Shown: in pieces, positions 1-11,659 of the stretch
Numbering within the stretch: the stretch's first letter is position 1
Layout: each line of letters begins with the position of its first letter
NCBI RefSeq assembly: GCF_901000735.1
Contig: NC_081549.1
Span: 6,687,416-6,751,415 of the forward strand
Direction: 5' to 3'
DNA from: Corylus avellana
Lineage: Eukaryota > Streptophyta > Magnoliopsida > Fagales > Betulaceae
DNA: 64,000 nucleotides
Translations under genes and position numbers: made by a program
Notes under the pieces: model-generated
What the model saw: only the letters and a program-made list of their open reading frames with translations
Databases searched by the model: none
Told to the model about the DNA's origin: nothing

Positions 1-3000
1 CCTTGGCTACTTTCTTGTATTTATGGTCCTCCTGAAAAAAAAAAAAAAAAAAAAATCTGGTTTTTGGGAATCTATGTTGGATGTGGGTAAGGATTATTTT
101 GGGCCTTGGTTGTGTATTGGTGATTTTAATATGATTTTCTCACAATCCGAAAAATATGGTGGTAGACCTTTTGCCTGTTCCTCTAATGATACTTTTCATA
201 ATTTTCTGGATTCCTATGGTATGGTTGACCTAGGATTCTCTGGCAATCCTTTTACCTGGTCTAATAAACGAAAAGAGCATCATCTTATCAAAGAACGTTT
301 GGATCGAGGAATAGCTAATTCTCAATGGATTCATTTGTTCTCTCATTTTTCTGTGCAACATCTTCCTGCACAAATTTCTGATCATAACCCTATCATTTTG
401 GATACATCTCCTTCGGACCTCTCTCTCCCTCGGGCTTTTCGATTTGAAGAATTTTGGACCTATGATCCATCATGTGGTTCAGTTATCTTCAATGCTTGGA
501 TTATTCATTTCAATGGCTCATCTTCCTTTATCTTATCCAAGAAACTCAAAGCTACCAAAGCAGCTCTAAAAAACTGGAACATCAATCATTTTGGAAATAT
601 TCAAAAACAGATATCATCTTCTCTTTGTCAGCTTGATATTATCCAGCAGTCTCTGCCTTCTACTTTCTCTTTTGATCAAGAAGTTTTGCTTCAAAAACAT
701 TTGGATGATCTTCTTCTTCAGGAATAATCTCTGTGGAGAAATAAATCCAGAGAAATTTGGCTTACTTGTAAAGATTTGAACACGAAGTTCTTCCATACTT
801 CTACTATCATCAAAAGAAGGAGAAATGCGATTGATTTTCTATAGCTCCCTTCGGGGGAGTGGATCTCAGAGAGACAAGATATTGGTAATTGTTTTACCTC
901 TCATTTCAAGAATTTATTTTCCTCTTCTGGCCCTAATTTAGATGAAGATCTTCTGTCCCTTTTTGACAACTGCATCACTCATGAGGAAAATGATTCCATT
1001 TGTGCCATTCCTTCGGAACAAGAAATATTCTCTGTGTTATCTAGCATTGGCTCTACTAAAGCTCCAGGTCCGAATGGATTCACAGCCCTTTTTTATAAGA
1101 AATACTAGAGTATTGTCAAAAATGTGGTTCTTTCAAGTATTTGGGATTTATTTGGGAAAAATCATCTTCTGAAAGAGCAAAATCACACTTTTATTGCTCT
1201 TATTCCCAAACAACTGGGTGCTTCTTCTGTGCATCAATTTAGACCCATCAGCCTGTGCAATATCATCTACAAGATTATCTCGAAAATTCTGGCAAATAGA
1301 TTCAAATGTTTGCTTCATCACTTTATATCTCCTTATCAATCTGTTTTTGTTCCCTCCAGGAATATTCAAGATAATTCTATTTTGGCTCATGAGCTTTTTA
1401 ACACTATCAACTCCAAGAAAGGCTGAGGAGGTCTAATGGCTATCAAAATTGATATGGAAAAGGCTTTTGATCGAATGGAATGGAGTTTTATTCTAGCTAT
1501 CTTATCTAAGCTTGGGTTTCATGCAACTTGGATTAACTGGATTAAGATTTGTATTACTTCTCCTTCATTTTCTATTCTCATCAATGGAAGTCCTTTTGGT
1601 CTTTTTAGACCTGCTAGAGGTCTTCGTCAAGGGGATCCCTTATCACCATTTCTCTTTATTCTGGGTACTAAAGTTTTATCTCGTCTTCTGATCTGTCAAG
1701 AATCTCATAATCTTCTGAGAGGTATCAAAATTGCTCGAAATTGCTCTCCCATTTCTCATTTTTTATTTGCGGATGATCTTATTCTTTTTGCAAGAGCAAC
1801 TTCCTCAGAGGCGATAATTCTCAAATCTTGTCTAGATAAATACTGCCAATGGTCTGGTCAAGCAATTAACATTTCAAAATCCTTTGTTCATTTCAGTAAA
1901 AATATGGCATCTTCTGCTATTAATAGTATAAGTGGTATTTTTCCCTACAAGAGAGCCTCGATTTCTTCCAAATATCTCGGATTACCATTTTTCTTTGGCA
2001 ATTCTAAAGCTGCAGCCTTTAAAGATATCTTGGAGAAAGTTTCATGTAAAATTGAGGGTTGGCGTGTGAAAACTTTGTCCCAAGCTGGTTGCACTGTGCT
2101 CATTAAATCTGTTGCTTCTTCTATTCCCTCTTATGCCATGAGTTCTTTTCTGTTGCCAATTTCTTTAAGCTCTTCTCTGGACAGAATTTTTTAAAAATTT
2201 TGGTGGGGTTTCCCTAAGGATAAATCCAAAAATCTCTCTCTGAAATCTTGGAGCTCATTTTGTTTGCCAAAAGAAGCTGGAGGCCTTGGCTTTCTTCGAA
2301 TGCATGAATTCAATTTATCTCTTGTTGTCAAGCTGGGCTGGAAACTTCTGTCAAATGCTGATTGTCTTTGGGTCAAACAACTTCAGAAAAAATATATCAA
2401 ATATGGGAATTTTTTGTCATCTCCAAATCCTTCTTCAGCATCCTGGCTTTGGAAAGGTATCCAGAAAATTAAACCATTTATCTCAGTTGGGGCTTGCTTA
2501 AAGGTCTCTCGGACATCTTCCTCTCCTATTTGGTCCTCAAACTGGGTTCCTTCAATTCCCTCTTTCAAGCCTATGCCAAAATTCCCTTCCAACCGAAATT
2601 TCCATTCTCTCTAAATAAGGGATTTAATCGATCCCATTCTTAGTAGTTGGAAGGCTCCATCCATTCATGCTTTGTTTGATCCTATATCAGCTCAAGAGAT
2701 TCTCAAAATTTGCATCTCTTCAGATCTTGAGCCTTCTTATCTATGGACTCCCTCTACATCTGGGCGCTTCTCTACTTCTTCGGCCTTTAAATTCATTACT
2801 GACACAATCTCCAATGTCTCTCCATCTTATGGCTCTTCTCAGTTCTAGAAATCTCTATGGAAATTAAATCTCAATGATAGGCTTAGGTTATTTTTGTGGA
2901 AAATTGCCTGGAATATTCTTCCAACTAAGGAGTGTATTGGTCAATTGTTTCCTTCTATTAATGATTTCTCTTGCCCTCTCTGCAAAGTGGCAGATGATTC

Positions 3001-3793
3001 CATGAAACACTTGTTCTTTGAATGTATATTCGCTCGTGTAGTGTGGCGTCAATCCTTCTGGCCGTTGGATTCAACCGCTTTTAATTTCTCTTCTTTGTTG
3101 GAATGGATTCAAATTATTATTTCTCCGGGAGGTTCTCTTGGTATCCCTCTGGTGGATCACCATAAACTTCAAATTTTCGCCTCTGTGGCATGTGACATTC
3201 TATGGTTTTACAGAAATAAAGCTTTTCATGATGGAGCCTCTTTTGATGCTCGTAGTGTGTCTGCGCATATTAATAAAATTTCTCTCAAGCATTTCCAAGC
3301 TTGGAATACTTCATTACCAATCCCGGTTGAAAAATGGATTCCCCCCCCTCTCAATTGGATTAAGATTAATTTTGATACTGCTATTCGGGATTCTTTCACA
3401 ACCCAGACAGCTGTTTGCCGCAATTCTGAAGGCAAGATTATTCATATGATTTCCAAGATTAGTCCCTCATGTACTCCTAATGTGGGGGAAGCTCTGGCAG
3501 CCCAGCTAGCTATCTCTCTTGCGACTACTTTTCTCCTTGATCGATTTATTCTTGAAGGCGACTCTGAAGTGGTGGTTCAATCTCTCCAACATCCAAATTC
3601 CATTTTTGATTGGAGGGTCTCTCCAATTATTATCGGCTCCTTAGAAACTATTCCTATTATTTCCTCCTGGAAAGCTAGGAAAATTAATAGAAGTGCAAAC
3701 TTCTGTGCCTATTCAGTGGCACGTTGGGCCGCAGCCAGATCTCACTCTGGCAGCATTCCCTTTTCCTCTACTCCTTTCCCTTCTTCCCTCTAG
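1..3793 (+). pseudogene. LINE ORF2 remnant (endonuclease, reverse transcriptase, RNase H)
   Basis: Remnant of the polyprotein that nicks target DNA and copies the element's RNA. Visible motifs: the endonuclease segments GDFNMIF, FTWSNKR and SDHNPII (about 118-390); RT motifs KAPGPNGF (near 1060), FRPISLCN (near 1240), KIDMEKAFDR (near 1450), GDPLSPFLF (near 1635) and FADDLILF (near 1770); a Cys/His finger starting CPLC (near 2970); and an RNase H domain with INFDTA, EALAAQ and EGDSE (about 3365-3570). From base 56 to 3793 everything stays in one frame, but stops interrupt it at 725, 840, 1108, 1424, 2192, 2612 and 2846. At the left edge the frame reading YGPP (22-33) differs from the downstream frame; the switch is at an A21 run (35-55). 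Several stops sit where the family has tryptophan (1108, 2846), as expected from TGG to TAG changes. Confidence 0.92.
35..55. repeat. A21 homopolymer inside LINE coding sequence
   Basis: Twenty-one consecutive A inside the endonuclease region of the LINE, where homologous elements have only a few lysine codons. The reading frame changes across it. Confidence 0.85.
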
Positions 3794-3882
3794 CTAGTGG
3801 GAAGGATCCTCCCCTTTCTGTTGTCTCTTGTAGTTTGTTGTATTGTTGTTTGGTTTCTTGCAATGTACTCATAAAAAAAAAA

Positions 3883-4328
3883 TGTCTGGTTCTCCAACAT
3901 TCATATCGTAAGGGAATACTTTATCAATGATTCACCAAGGCCTCAATCATGAAGTGTCAAATTGTCACCATACAAGACATTTGAAGAATGAAACGTCACA
4001 TTGAAATCATAGGCAGATAAAATCGAATCAAACCCAAAATTTTGTCCACAAATTTTGTCACATCCAGCCAAATATTGATAAGAGAAAGTTGTACTACAAC
4101 CTCACCTCAGTACATTGAACCTACAGAAAAAAGAAAACAAATTTTTTAAAAAAAAACTGAAACCACCGGTACATGTTGAGGAAAGAAAGGGACAGAAGAA
4201 AAGATGTTTATCTTACAATATAATCGGAACGTTAAACGAGTCGAGTTCGGACACTATACTCGTAACGGAGCGGAACCTAAATACGTTTACAAGTAGCTTT
4301 GTTTATTTACAGCTCGGGTACGGTATAA
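3883..4328. other. Spacer between LINE and P450 gene
   Basis: About 450 bp with no recognisable gene. The right part probably includes the 3' UTR and polyadenylation region of the minus-strand P450. Nothing else seen. Confidence 0.6.
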
Positions 4329-6217
4329 TCAAAGTTGGGAGAGGATGCTAATCATGGATGGGCGTGGACTACAGACAGCCTCCAAAGGCTCAGCCTTTGC
4401 CAGAAGAAATCCCAAGCCTTGGCTCATGTCCACCAGCTTCTTTCCAACCCTTTCCCAATCAAAGCACTGAATGAGAGTACCCAATGCCAATGACATTGTC
4501 CGCATGGCCATGCCGGCGCCGGGGCACGCCCTCCTTCCCGTTCCGAACGGAACGAATTTGAACCTCTCTTTTTCTCCGTCGAACGCCTCAAATCTCTCCG
4601 GCTTGAACGTGTTGGGCTCCTCCCACACCTTGGGATCCCTATGAATGCCCCATGCATTCACCAACAAAATCGTCCCTCCTGGTATATGAAATCCCCCCAA
4701 AGTGCAGTCTTTTGAGGAGAAATGAGGCAACAAAAGTGGCACTACAGGATATAGTCTGAGTGCCTCATTGATGACACAGCGAAGATAGGGAAGCTTGGGA
4801 AGATCAAGGTCATTTAGCAAGCGCCCATGTCCAACTTGGTTGTCAATCTCAGCTCTAACCTTCTCCAATGCCTCTGGATGATTCAGAAGTAGTGACATTG
4901 CCCATTCCATGGTTGTTGATGTTGTATCTGTTCCCGCAACAAACATCATCTGAAACATATTAAATGCTCTAGTAACGTTAGAATAAATTTTGAGGTACAG
5001 TAAATGACTGAAATATGTTGGAATATTTGCTTACCTATAGGAGCTGTAATGAATTGAATATTTAGTAAATTGAGTGGTACGAATTACATAGTTACAGGAA
5101 ACAAACACTCCTAGAATATTACACTAAATAGTATGGTTAAAAGTATCATGTAATTGCTGAGATCATGTGGGACTTTTCATGAGCATCCTGTTCTGCTACA
5201 GAGCTGGATAGTTACTTTGGGTTAAAAAAAAATGATGTTAAAAACACTGTGAAGACAAGACGTACAGAAAGTAATCAAAACCACCATTATTAAGCAAAAA
5301 TGGGAAATATTTATATGATCACTTACCATTACGATGCTTTTTATGACATTATCTGAACAGAGTTCAGGTTCTGATTCATGAAGAGACAAAAGAGTTTCAA
5401 TCAGAGTTCTCTTATTCAAGGAACTGGCTTTGTTTTGCTTAATCTCTCCTATCAAAAGCCTGAGGAATCTGTCTCTCTTCCTCTGCAGCATGATCATACT
5501 CTTCTCCAACCCTTTGTAACCAACCCACCTCAAAACTGGAAAGAAATCACATATATTAATTGACAAGTTTGCAGAGTAATTCTCCTTGAACTCCTTGAGA
5601 TTTTGCTTTCCCAAATCCATGCTTGCCGCCGCCTCCTCTCCGACACACGGCTTGCCGGCAACCATTCTCATCATTATATTGAACATCAAAAGCGAGAACA
5701 AATACCTTAACTCCAACCTTTGGGGTCCTCTGTTTGAGGCTCTGTATATTTGGCGAAGAAGGGAGTGAACTTCTTCTTGTCGGACGACGGAAGACTTCTG
5801 GAGATTCATCTGAGAGAAGATCTCAACGGCCAAGATGCGCCGGAGGTTCCGCCACATGTGGCCATATGGGGCCCAGACGGGAGCAGTCGAGTTGTAAGTG
5901 AAATGATCCCCTGCCATTGTGCGGGGGCGATTTGCAAATATTATGTCATTCTTGGTGAAGCATTCTTCGACAAGGGATGGAGAAGGTAGTACGAGGATAG
6001 ACCGGGAACCCAATTTAAGGTAAAGTATTGAACCGTACTGCAACGACAGGGTGTCCAGCGTTTGGTAGAGCGGTTGTTTAAGGAGCTGGGCATGGCCGAT
6101 TATCGGCAGAGAAAATGGAGACGGTGGTAGTTTTTGGTTGTGGGAGTTTACAAGTTTGATGATGATGATGAAAAAAACAGAGAGGAAGAAAGCAAGGTAA
6201 GAGTAAAAGTTTTCCAT
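4329..6217 (-). CDS. Cytochrome P450, CYP81-like, two exons
   Basis: Haem-thiolate monooxygenase of the ER membrane, using NADPH-P450 reductase as electron donor. CYP81 members typically hydroxylate specialised metabolites such as isoflavones, lignans, indole glucosinolates, or herbicides. Exon 1 is 6217-5327 (297 codons), the intron 5326-4950 (GT..AG, phase 0, 377 bp), and exon 2 4949-4329 (206 codons plus TGA), giving 503 aa, a normal length. Visible: N-terminal hydrophobic anchor (about residues 5-22), proline hinge [13 protein letters not shown]-helix AGTDTT (302-307), ExxR as EALR (359-362), PERF (414-417), and the haem loop [10 protein letters not shown] with ligand Cys439. The single phase-0 intron just before the I-helix is the usual A-type P450 position. 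No frameshift or stop, so probably functional. Family is secure; the CYP81 assignment rests on overall resemblance (e.g. [12 protein letters not shown]) and the substrate is unknown. The start ATG is followed directly by the membrane anchor. Confidence 0.93.
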
Positions 6218-6413
6218 GGCAAAGCACGCAGCAAAGAGATAATCCCATTGGCCATCACCTTTTGACTGTCATGTGAGGCAGAAAGAGCCAATCGAGCTTA
6301 TCCAATCGTCATCCATGAAGTCAGATTGCTGTTTGTCGTTATACTCTTTCCCTGACCCTCCACATGCATGGAAAGCCATTAGTTTATTTTAATTTTAAGA
6401 CAACTATTCATTG
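6218..6413 (-). promoter_or_regulatory. Upstream region of the P450 gene
   Basis: Short 5' flank of the P450 before a repeat begins. On the plus strand it holds a W-box-like TTGACT at 6262-6267 and GCCAAT/CCAAT-like motifs on both strands. No convincing TATA box was found, so the promoter assignment is by position only. Confidence 0.3.
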
Positions 6414-6427
6414 TCAAACGTTTTTGG

Positions 6428-6693
6428 GGAAACTTTAGAAAACCCCCTGAAGTTCCAGCCGATTTGAAATACTCTCCCTGAATTTCTAAAACTCTCATTT
6501 AAGCCCCCTAAACTTTCATTTTCTCTCACTTTGAACCCCTTTAACATTAAACTATGTCGTTTTGAATGTTTTATACTCATTTTACCCTTCCCCAAAACTA
6601 CGTCGTTTTGTGTCCTAAAATTATCCAGCCTAAAACGACGTCGTTTTAGGCATTAATTTTTATTTTTTTAAAAAAAGAAAAAATTTAAAAATT
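6428..6693. repeat. Left end of a terminal-inverted-repeat-like element, cut by N gap
   Basis: Begins GGGGAAACTTT and continues with alternating C-rich and T-rich phrases such as ACCCCCTGAAGTT and GCCCCCTAAACTTTC, a style common in non-autonomous Mutator-type elements of dicots. It includes a near-palindromic AAAACGACGTCGTTTT (about 6633-6650). The N run at 6694 hides the rest and no matching right end is visible, so the class is a guess. Confidence 0.3.
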
Positions 6694-6793
6694 NNNNNNN
6701 NNNNNNNNNNNNNNNNNNNNNNNNNNNNNNNNNNNNNNNNNNNNNNNNNNNNNNNNNNNNNNNNNNNNNNNNNNNNNNNNNNNNNNNNNNNNN
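6694..6793. other. Assembly gap, 100 N
   Basis: Exactly 100 N, the usual placeholder for a gap of unknown size. Confidence 0.99.
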
Positions 6794-7418
6794 CTTCTTT
6801 TATGTGATCAAAAGTGGGTTGCATTGTTACTTTATACTTTTATTGAAATACATGACAGTCAAGTGGACATTCAGTTACTCATAAGTGTTGTTTTCAAAAT
6901 CTAACGGACTTTTTAACTCTCTTCATACGTCATTTGATCAGTTTTGCTTTGTGGAGATTCTGTTATTTCTAAAATAGCTTTCTTCACCCTTAGTTTTGCT
7001 TCGCTAGTTACTTCTTTATATTTTTAAAAATAGCAACTACCAGCAAGAAGTAACTAGCTTTCTTCACCCTTAATGTCCTTCATGGTGAACTGCTTTCATC
7101 AAGAGTAACTAACTACGGATCTAATAAACCTATGAAACCATCACCACAACAACCAACTACTTAGTTAATAACTATGCTAACATAAATCCTGAAGCAGCTT
7201 ATTATCCTAAGTTTGACTTTTCTACACGAGTATTCTTCAAAATAGTCAGCTGGAAACACCTATGCTGATTGCTGGCTGCATCTTGGTTACCTTCTATGGC
7301 TGGCTGCTGCATCACCAAGACTTAGATTTGTTACGTCATTGAGCTAGGCCCCCTTTTACCTTGGAATTATGATACTTATCTTCATATTACCTAAGATTGC
7401 TTGTGCACTCCATTTCAG
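6794..7418. other. Region upstream of kinase exons; no exon recognised
   Basis: Should lie upstream of the kinase exon at 7419, but I could not recognise earlier kinase exons here. It holds a short dispersed repeat (TAGCTTTCTTCACCCTTA near 6978 and 7057). The C-rich/T-rich stretch ending TTTCAG at 7413-7418 serves as splice acceptor for 7419. Confidence 0.45.
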
Positions 7419-7523
7419 ATTTCTAACTGAAAATCCAGTGCAAAGACTAGGTGCAACAGGAGCCAGGGAGGTAAATTTTTAAAGGCCATTGGCATAATCT
7501 TTTTTGCAAGTAATAATTATGAT

Positions 7524-7668
7524 TGTTGAAAGGTTTGCATGAAGAAAGTTTAGAGAAAAGAGGAGGCTATTCAAAGATTCGTAACCTACCTCAACATATT
7601 ATATATATAAGCTTAGAGAATACATAAATGACCAAATTGCCCTCAAACCTTAATACATTCTTCTAACA
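7524..7668 (-). repeat. 3' LTR of copia element
   Basis: 145 bp, starts TG and ends CA in plus-strand reading. Five substitutions and no indels against the other LTR. Confidence 0.96.
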
Positions 7669-7680
7669 CTCCCCCTCAAG
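7669..7680 (-). other. Polypurine tract of copia element
   Basis: On the minus strand reads CTTGAGGGGGAG just upstream of the 3' LTR, the plus-strand primer site of copia elements. Confidence 0.9.
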
Positions 7681-10612
7681 CTTGAGCATATATATCATAT
7701 AAGCCCAGCTTGGAACAAATAAACTCTAACCGGTTACGACATAAAGACTTTGTAAACATATCAGCTAATTGGTCTCCAAACTTCACAAATACTGTAGATA
7801 TGTCTCCATTGAGTATCTTGTCTCGGATGAAATGACAATCAACCTCAATGTTTTTAGTCCTTTCATGAAAAACCGGGTTAGATGCAATATGTATGGCAGC
7901 CTGGTTATCACAAGATAATGGGATAGGAGTAGTAGTCGAGAAGCCCAACTAGACGACGGTATCTGCCGGGATCTTCAAATAATTCACCTTCATCCTTTAG
8001 TAATTTCTTATTTGGATCCATTGGAACATCAACTGGTCGAGAACCCAAAAGACCTGTCTCTTCTAATAAGTCAAGTGCATACTTTCTCTGGGACAAGTTG
8101 ATACCTGTTCGAGATCTAGCAACTTCAATGCCTAGAAAATATCGAAGTTTGCCCAAATCCTTTGTATGAAATTGATCATGTAGGAATTGTTTTAATCGGG
8201 CAATGCCTCCTGAATCATCCCCAGTAATGACAATGTCATCTACATATACCACAAGGAGAATATAGCCAGCACTAGTATGTAAGTGGAATACTGAATGATC
8301 TGTCTGACATCTCTGCAGACCAAACTTCAATACCGCTTCAGAGAACTTTCCAAACCATGCCCGCGGTGATTGCTTGAGACCATACAATGCCTTTCTTAAT
8401 TTACAGACATAGCCCTGAGACTCCCCCTGAGCGACAAACCCAGGTGGTTGCTCCATATAAACTTCCTCACTCAAATCCCCATGTAGAAAGGCATTTTTGA
8501 CATCCAATTGGAACAATGGCCAATCAAGATTAGTAGCCATGGAAATAAGAACACGAATAGATGAAATTTTGGCTACAGGAGAAAAAGTTCATCATAATCA
8601 ATACCATACGTTTGCGTATAGCCCTTAGTAACCAACCGAGCTTTCAATCTTTCAACCGAACCATCAGGATGAAACTTAACTGTGTAGACCCATTTGCAAC
8701 CCACAGTTTCTTATTAGGTGGTAAGGGAACAAGCTCCCATGTCCCATTGTGATGCAAGGCCTTCATTTCCAATTCCATAGCTTGCCTCCAACTAGAGTCA
8801 GATATTGCAGCCTGCACTGTCTTAGAAATAGAAACACTAGAGAGATGGGAAATAAAGCAAGAAAGTGTAGGAGATAAAGAATTAGTGGAGACAAACTGAC
8901 TAATAGGATGTTGGGTAGTGCAAGAACGTGTACCTTTTCGTAGGGCAATAGGCAAGTGGTCGGATGGATGTGGAGGCAGCGGATCTAGAGACGATAAGGA
9001 TGATGATGATGGTGCAGGAGCTGATGGTCGAAGTCGGCGTTGATAAACTTGGAGTGGAGCAGGTTGGCGGTGAGGCAGCGAGACCGGAGGAGAAGGAGAG
9101 ACCGGCAGAGAGAGAAGAGGAACAGGCAGCGGAAGAGACTCGACATCAGGCTCAAGGGAAGAGTCACCCAAAGAGGTAGTAGCAGGAAAATAGGGGAGAG
9201 ACTCAACAAATGTGACATCGGCACTAGTGAAGTAGCGTCGAAGAACCGGACTATAGCAATGGTATCCCTTTTGGGTTGTGGAATACCCAAGGAAGACACA
9301 TTTAGTAGCACGAGGGTCAAGCTTATCAAATCCGGGACCCAAATTATGAACATAGCAAACACACCCAAAAACCTTCAATGGCAAGGACAACAGGGATGAA
9401 GAAGGATATAAAAGGGAATGAGGAGAGGTACCATCTAAGACCGAGGAAGACATCCTATTAATTAAATAACAAGCAGTGAGGACAGCATCACTCCAAAATT
9501 GTTTGGGAACATGCATATGAATTAAGAGACAACGTGCGATATCTAATAAATGATGATTTTGCGTTCAGCCACACCATTTTGTTGTGGAGTGTGAGCACAG
9601 GATGTTTGATGGATAATGCCTTTATCAGACAAATAAGAGGCAAACGAATGAGATGTATATTCTTTAGCATTATCCGAACGCAAAATACGGATTTTCTGAG
9701 CAAATTGAGTCTTAATCATATTGCGAAAAAGTTGGAAAATAGAAAATAACTCTGAACGATTTTTCATTAAAAATAACCATGTCATACGGGAAAAATCATC
9801 CACAAAGGTCACAAAATAGTGGAATTTATTGGCTGCGATATTAATTGGACCCCATACATCAGAATGAACTAACTCAAAAGCACTAGAAACCCTACTAACA
9901 ACACGTGACGGAAACGAGACACGATGATGCTTGCTAAGCTGACAAGCTTCGCAAGGCACAGACGTCTCATGACGAAGACTGGGGACTTGATGCTTCAATG
10001 TAGAAAGGGAAGGATGACCAAGACGACAATGCCACTGAAGAGCGGAGGCCGACGACTGCAACGCATGAGAGGAAATTGTAGGTGCTAGATCGAGATAATA
10101 TAGGCCATCAACTTCATGCCCCATACCAATCATCCTCCTCGTCTTGAGATCCTGAAAAATGCATAGAGAAGGATAAAAACTAACTGAACAGTTAAGGGAT
10201 TTTGTGATTTGACTAATAGATAACAAATTAAAAGGAAAGCCAGGAACATGTAAAACAGATAACAACTCAATGTCAGGACTCAGATGGGTAGTGCCTGAGC
10301 CGACCACTTTGGATAGTGAACCATTAGCTAGGGTGACACTTCTAGGTGATGTGACATGATGATAATTAGAGAGGAAAGTAGACGAACCAGTCATATGTTC
10401 ATTGGCGCCAGAATCGATAACCCACAGGTTGCTAGTGGAGGATAAAAGACAGTGAGATACAGTACCTGACTGAGCAAGAGTAGCAGTGGAAGAGGAAGAG
10501 GCCTGCTTATGGGCTAAGAACTGAGCATACTCATCTTTCAGGATGGAGATGAGATCATTCTCAAGAGGTGAGCTTGAAGTACCAAGTGGTCCAGCCGGGC
10601 TAGAGAACCCTC
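7676..10612 (-). pseudogene. Copia pol remnant: protease, integrase, RT, partial RNase H
   Basis: Polyprotein region of the copia element. Protease motif DSGANEHMTG lies near 10380-10412. Integrase shows the zinc-binding CRLGHP and CEACQLSKHH segments, then the catalytic core with HSDVWGP, SDNAKEY and HTPQQNGVAERK (about 10000-9560). RT shows [11 protein letters not shown] and the YVDD box (near 8240). RNase H keeps only its C-terminal part ([14 protein letters not shown] onward, 7943-7676). Single-base deletions shift the frame near 10606, 9558, 8708 and 8590. A larger deletion of several hundred bases joins the RT end (YRRLVG) directly to the late RNase H segment at about 7943-7947, removing the first RNase H catalytic residues. 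No independent in-frame stop was seen between these breaks. Confidence 0.92.
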
Positions 10613-11489
10613 ATGAGAAGTAACCTGATTGGCAAACCCAGATGGTGTGCCATGTAAGTCCCAACAAAACTCCACAGAATGATTGGTACGGCCACAATGA
10701 GTGCATTTGCGAGGCCCACGACCTCCAATGCGACCACCTCCCGGAAATCACGGCCACCACGAAAACCACGACCACCTCGACTGCCACGCCCCCCACGGGA
10801 ACCACCATAACTACCACGGGCAGCAATAAATGCAGCACGATCACCAGTACGTTCCATGCTCAACAAAGAACCATGATCAGAAATAGTAGCACGCTGAACC
10901 CGAGAAAAAACCTCAGAAAGCAATGGGAGATCAGAACCACCCAAAATTTGCGCACGAACAGACTCATACTCAGGTTTCAAGCCGAGAAGAAATCGAACCA
11001 CATCCACATCTTGACGTTGCTTCTCCATTTTCTTCAAGTCAGTGGAGAGCGGCTGATACATGCCTCTTTCCCGACAGACGGCCACAACCTGATTGTAGTA
11101 CTCATCTAAAGATTGAGTACCTTGCTCAAGTCCAAAATATCGTTGACACACCTCATAAACTCGAGTGATATTCCCAGTGCCAGAGTACATATGCCGAAGA
11201 TGATCCCAAATTGTTTAGCAGTAGGAAGATAGAGACATGAGGATCCAATGTGAGGTTCAATACTATTCAACATAAAAGATATAATCTGATTGTCAGCCTG
11301 GTCCCAAAGGCTTTTGGAGTCATCTTCCGGAGATTGCTCAAATTCCAAGTGAGAATACAAACCTTTCCCTCTCAAGTATACTTCCACAGATCGTGACCAA
11401 TAACCATAATTTTTGCCATTAAGTTTCACAAGTGTCATAGTAGCCAGACCCATAGTGGCAGAATTAATTAAATCGAAAGGAGGAGCCAT
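10600..11489 (-). pseudogene. Copia gag remnant with zinc knuckle
   Basis: Gag (capsid/nucleocapsid) part of the copia element. The ATG is at 11489, after a leader of about 950 bp. The first part carries the LNGKNYGYWSRSVEVYL segment of copia gag; a one-base loss near 11208-11212 shifts the frame, and the rest continues from about 11190 with an RGG-rich stretch (SRGGRGSRGGRGFRGG). A second one-base loss near 10740 precedes the CCHC zinc knuckle CTHCGRTNHSVEFC, which lies in a third frame (about 10712-10671). All parts are recognisable but no intact gag can be made. Confidence 0.88.
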
Positions 11490-11659
11490 TATAATGCATT
11501 AACCAGATGCAAACAACTACACAAGTCCACCAACCAACGAACTACCAAGCAGAATAAAAAAAAACTCACACAAAACAGCCCCAACTCGAAGCAAAGCTTG
11601 CTGACAATGATGAATGCCAACTAAAAACAACTCAAACCATGGTAGAATCGATAAAAATT

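Larger units (their letters stand above)
1..3882 (+). mobile_element. L1-type LINE retrotransposon, 5' part outside window
   Basis: Non-LTR retrotransposon on the plus strand, entering the window inside its endonuclease domain. Endonuclease, reverse transcriptase, zinc-finger and RNase H regions follow in the usual plant L1 order. A short 3' UTR follows the last stop (3793) and ends in a run of ten A at 3873-3882, taken as the 3' terminus. The 5' end and target-site duplication lie outside the window. The copy is dead, with seven in-frame stops (see the ORF2 entry). Confidence 0.93.

Noticed and set aside
5586..5989. Plus-strand open frames inside the P450 gene
   Set aside because: Antisense to an intact P450 exon.
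4329..6217. P450 as a pseudogene because the frame seems to end in exon 1
   Set aside because: The break is a normal GT..AG intron in phase 0 before the I-helix; all P450 motifs are present.
8964..9399. Plus-strand open frames opposite the copia pol region
   Set aside because: Antisense shadows of the integrase/RT linker; Arg/Glu-rich by composition only.
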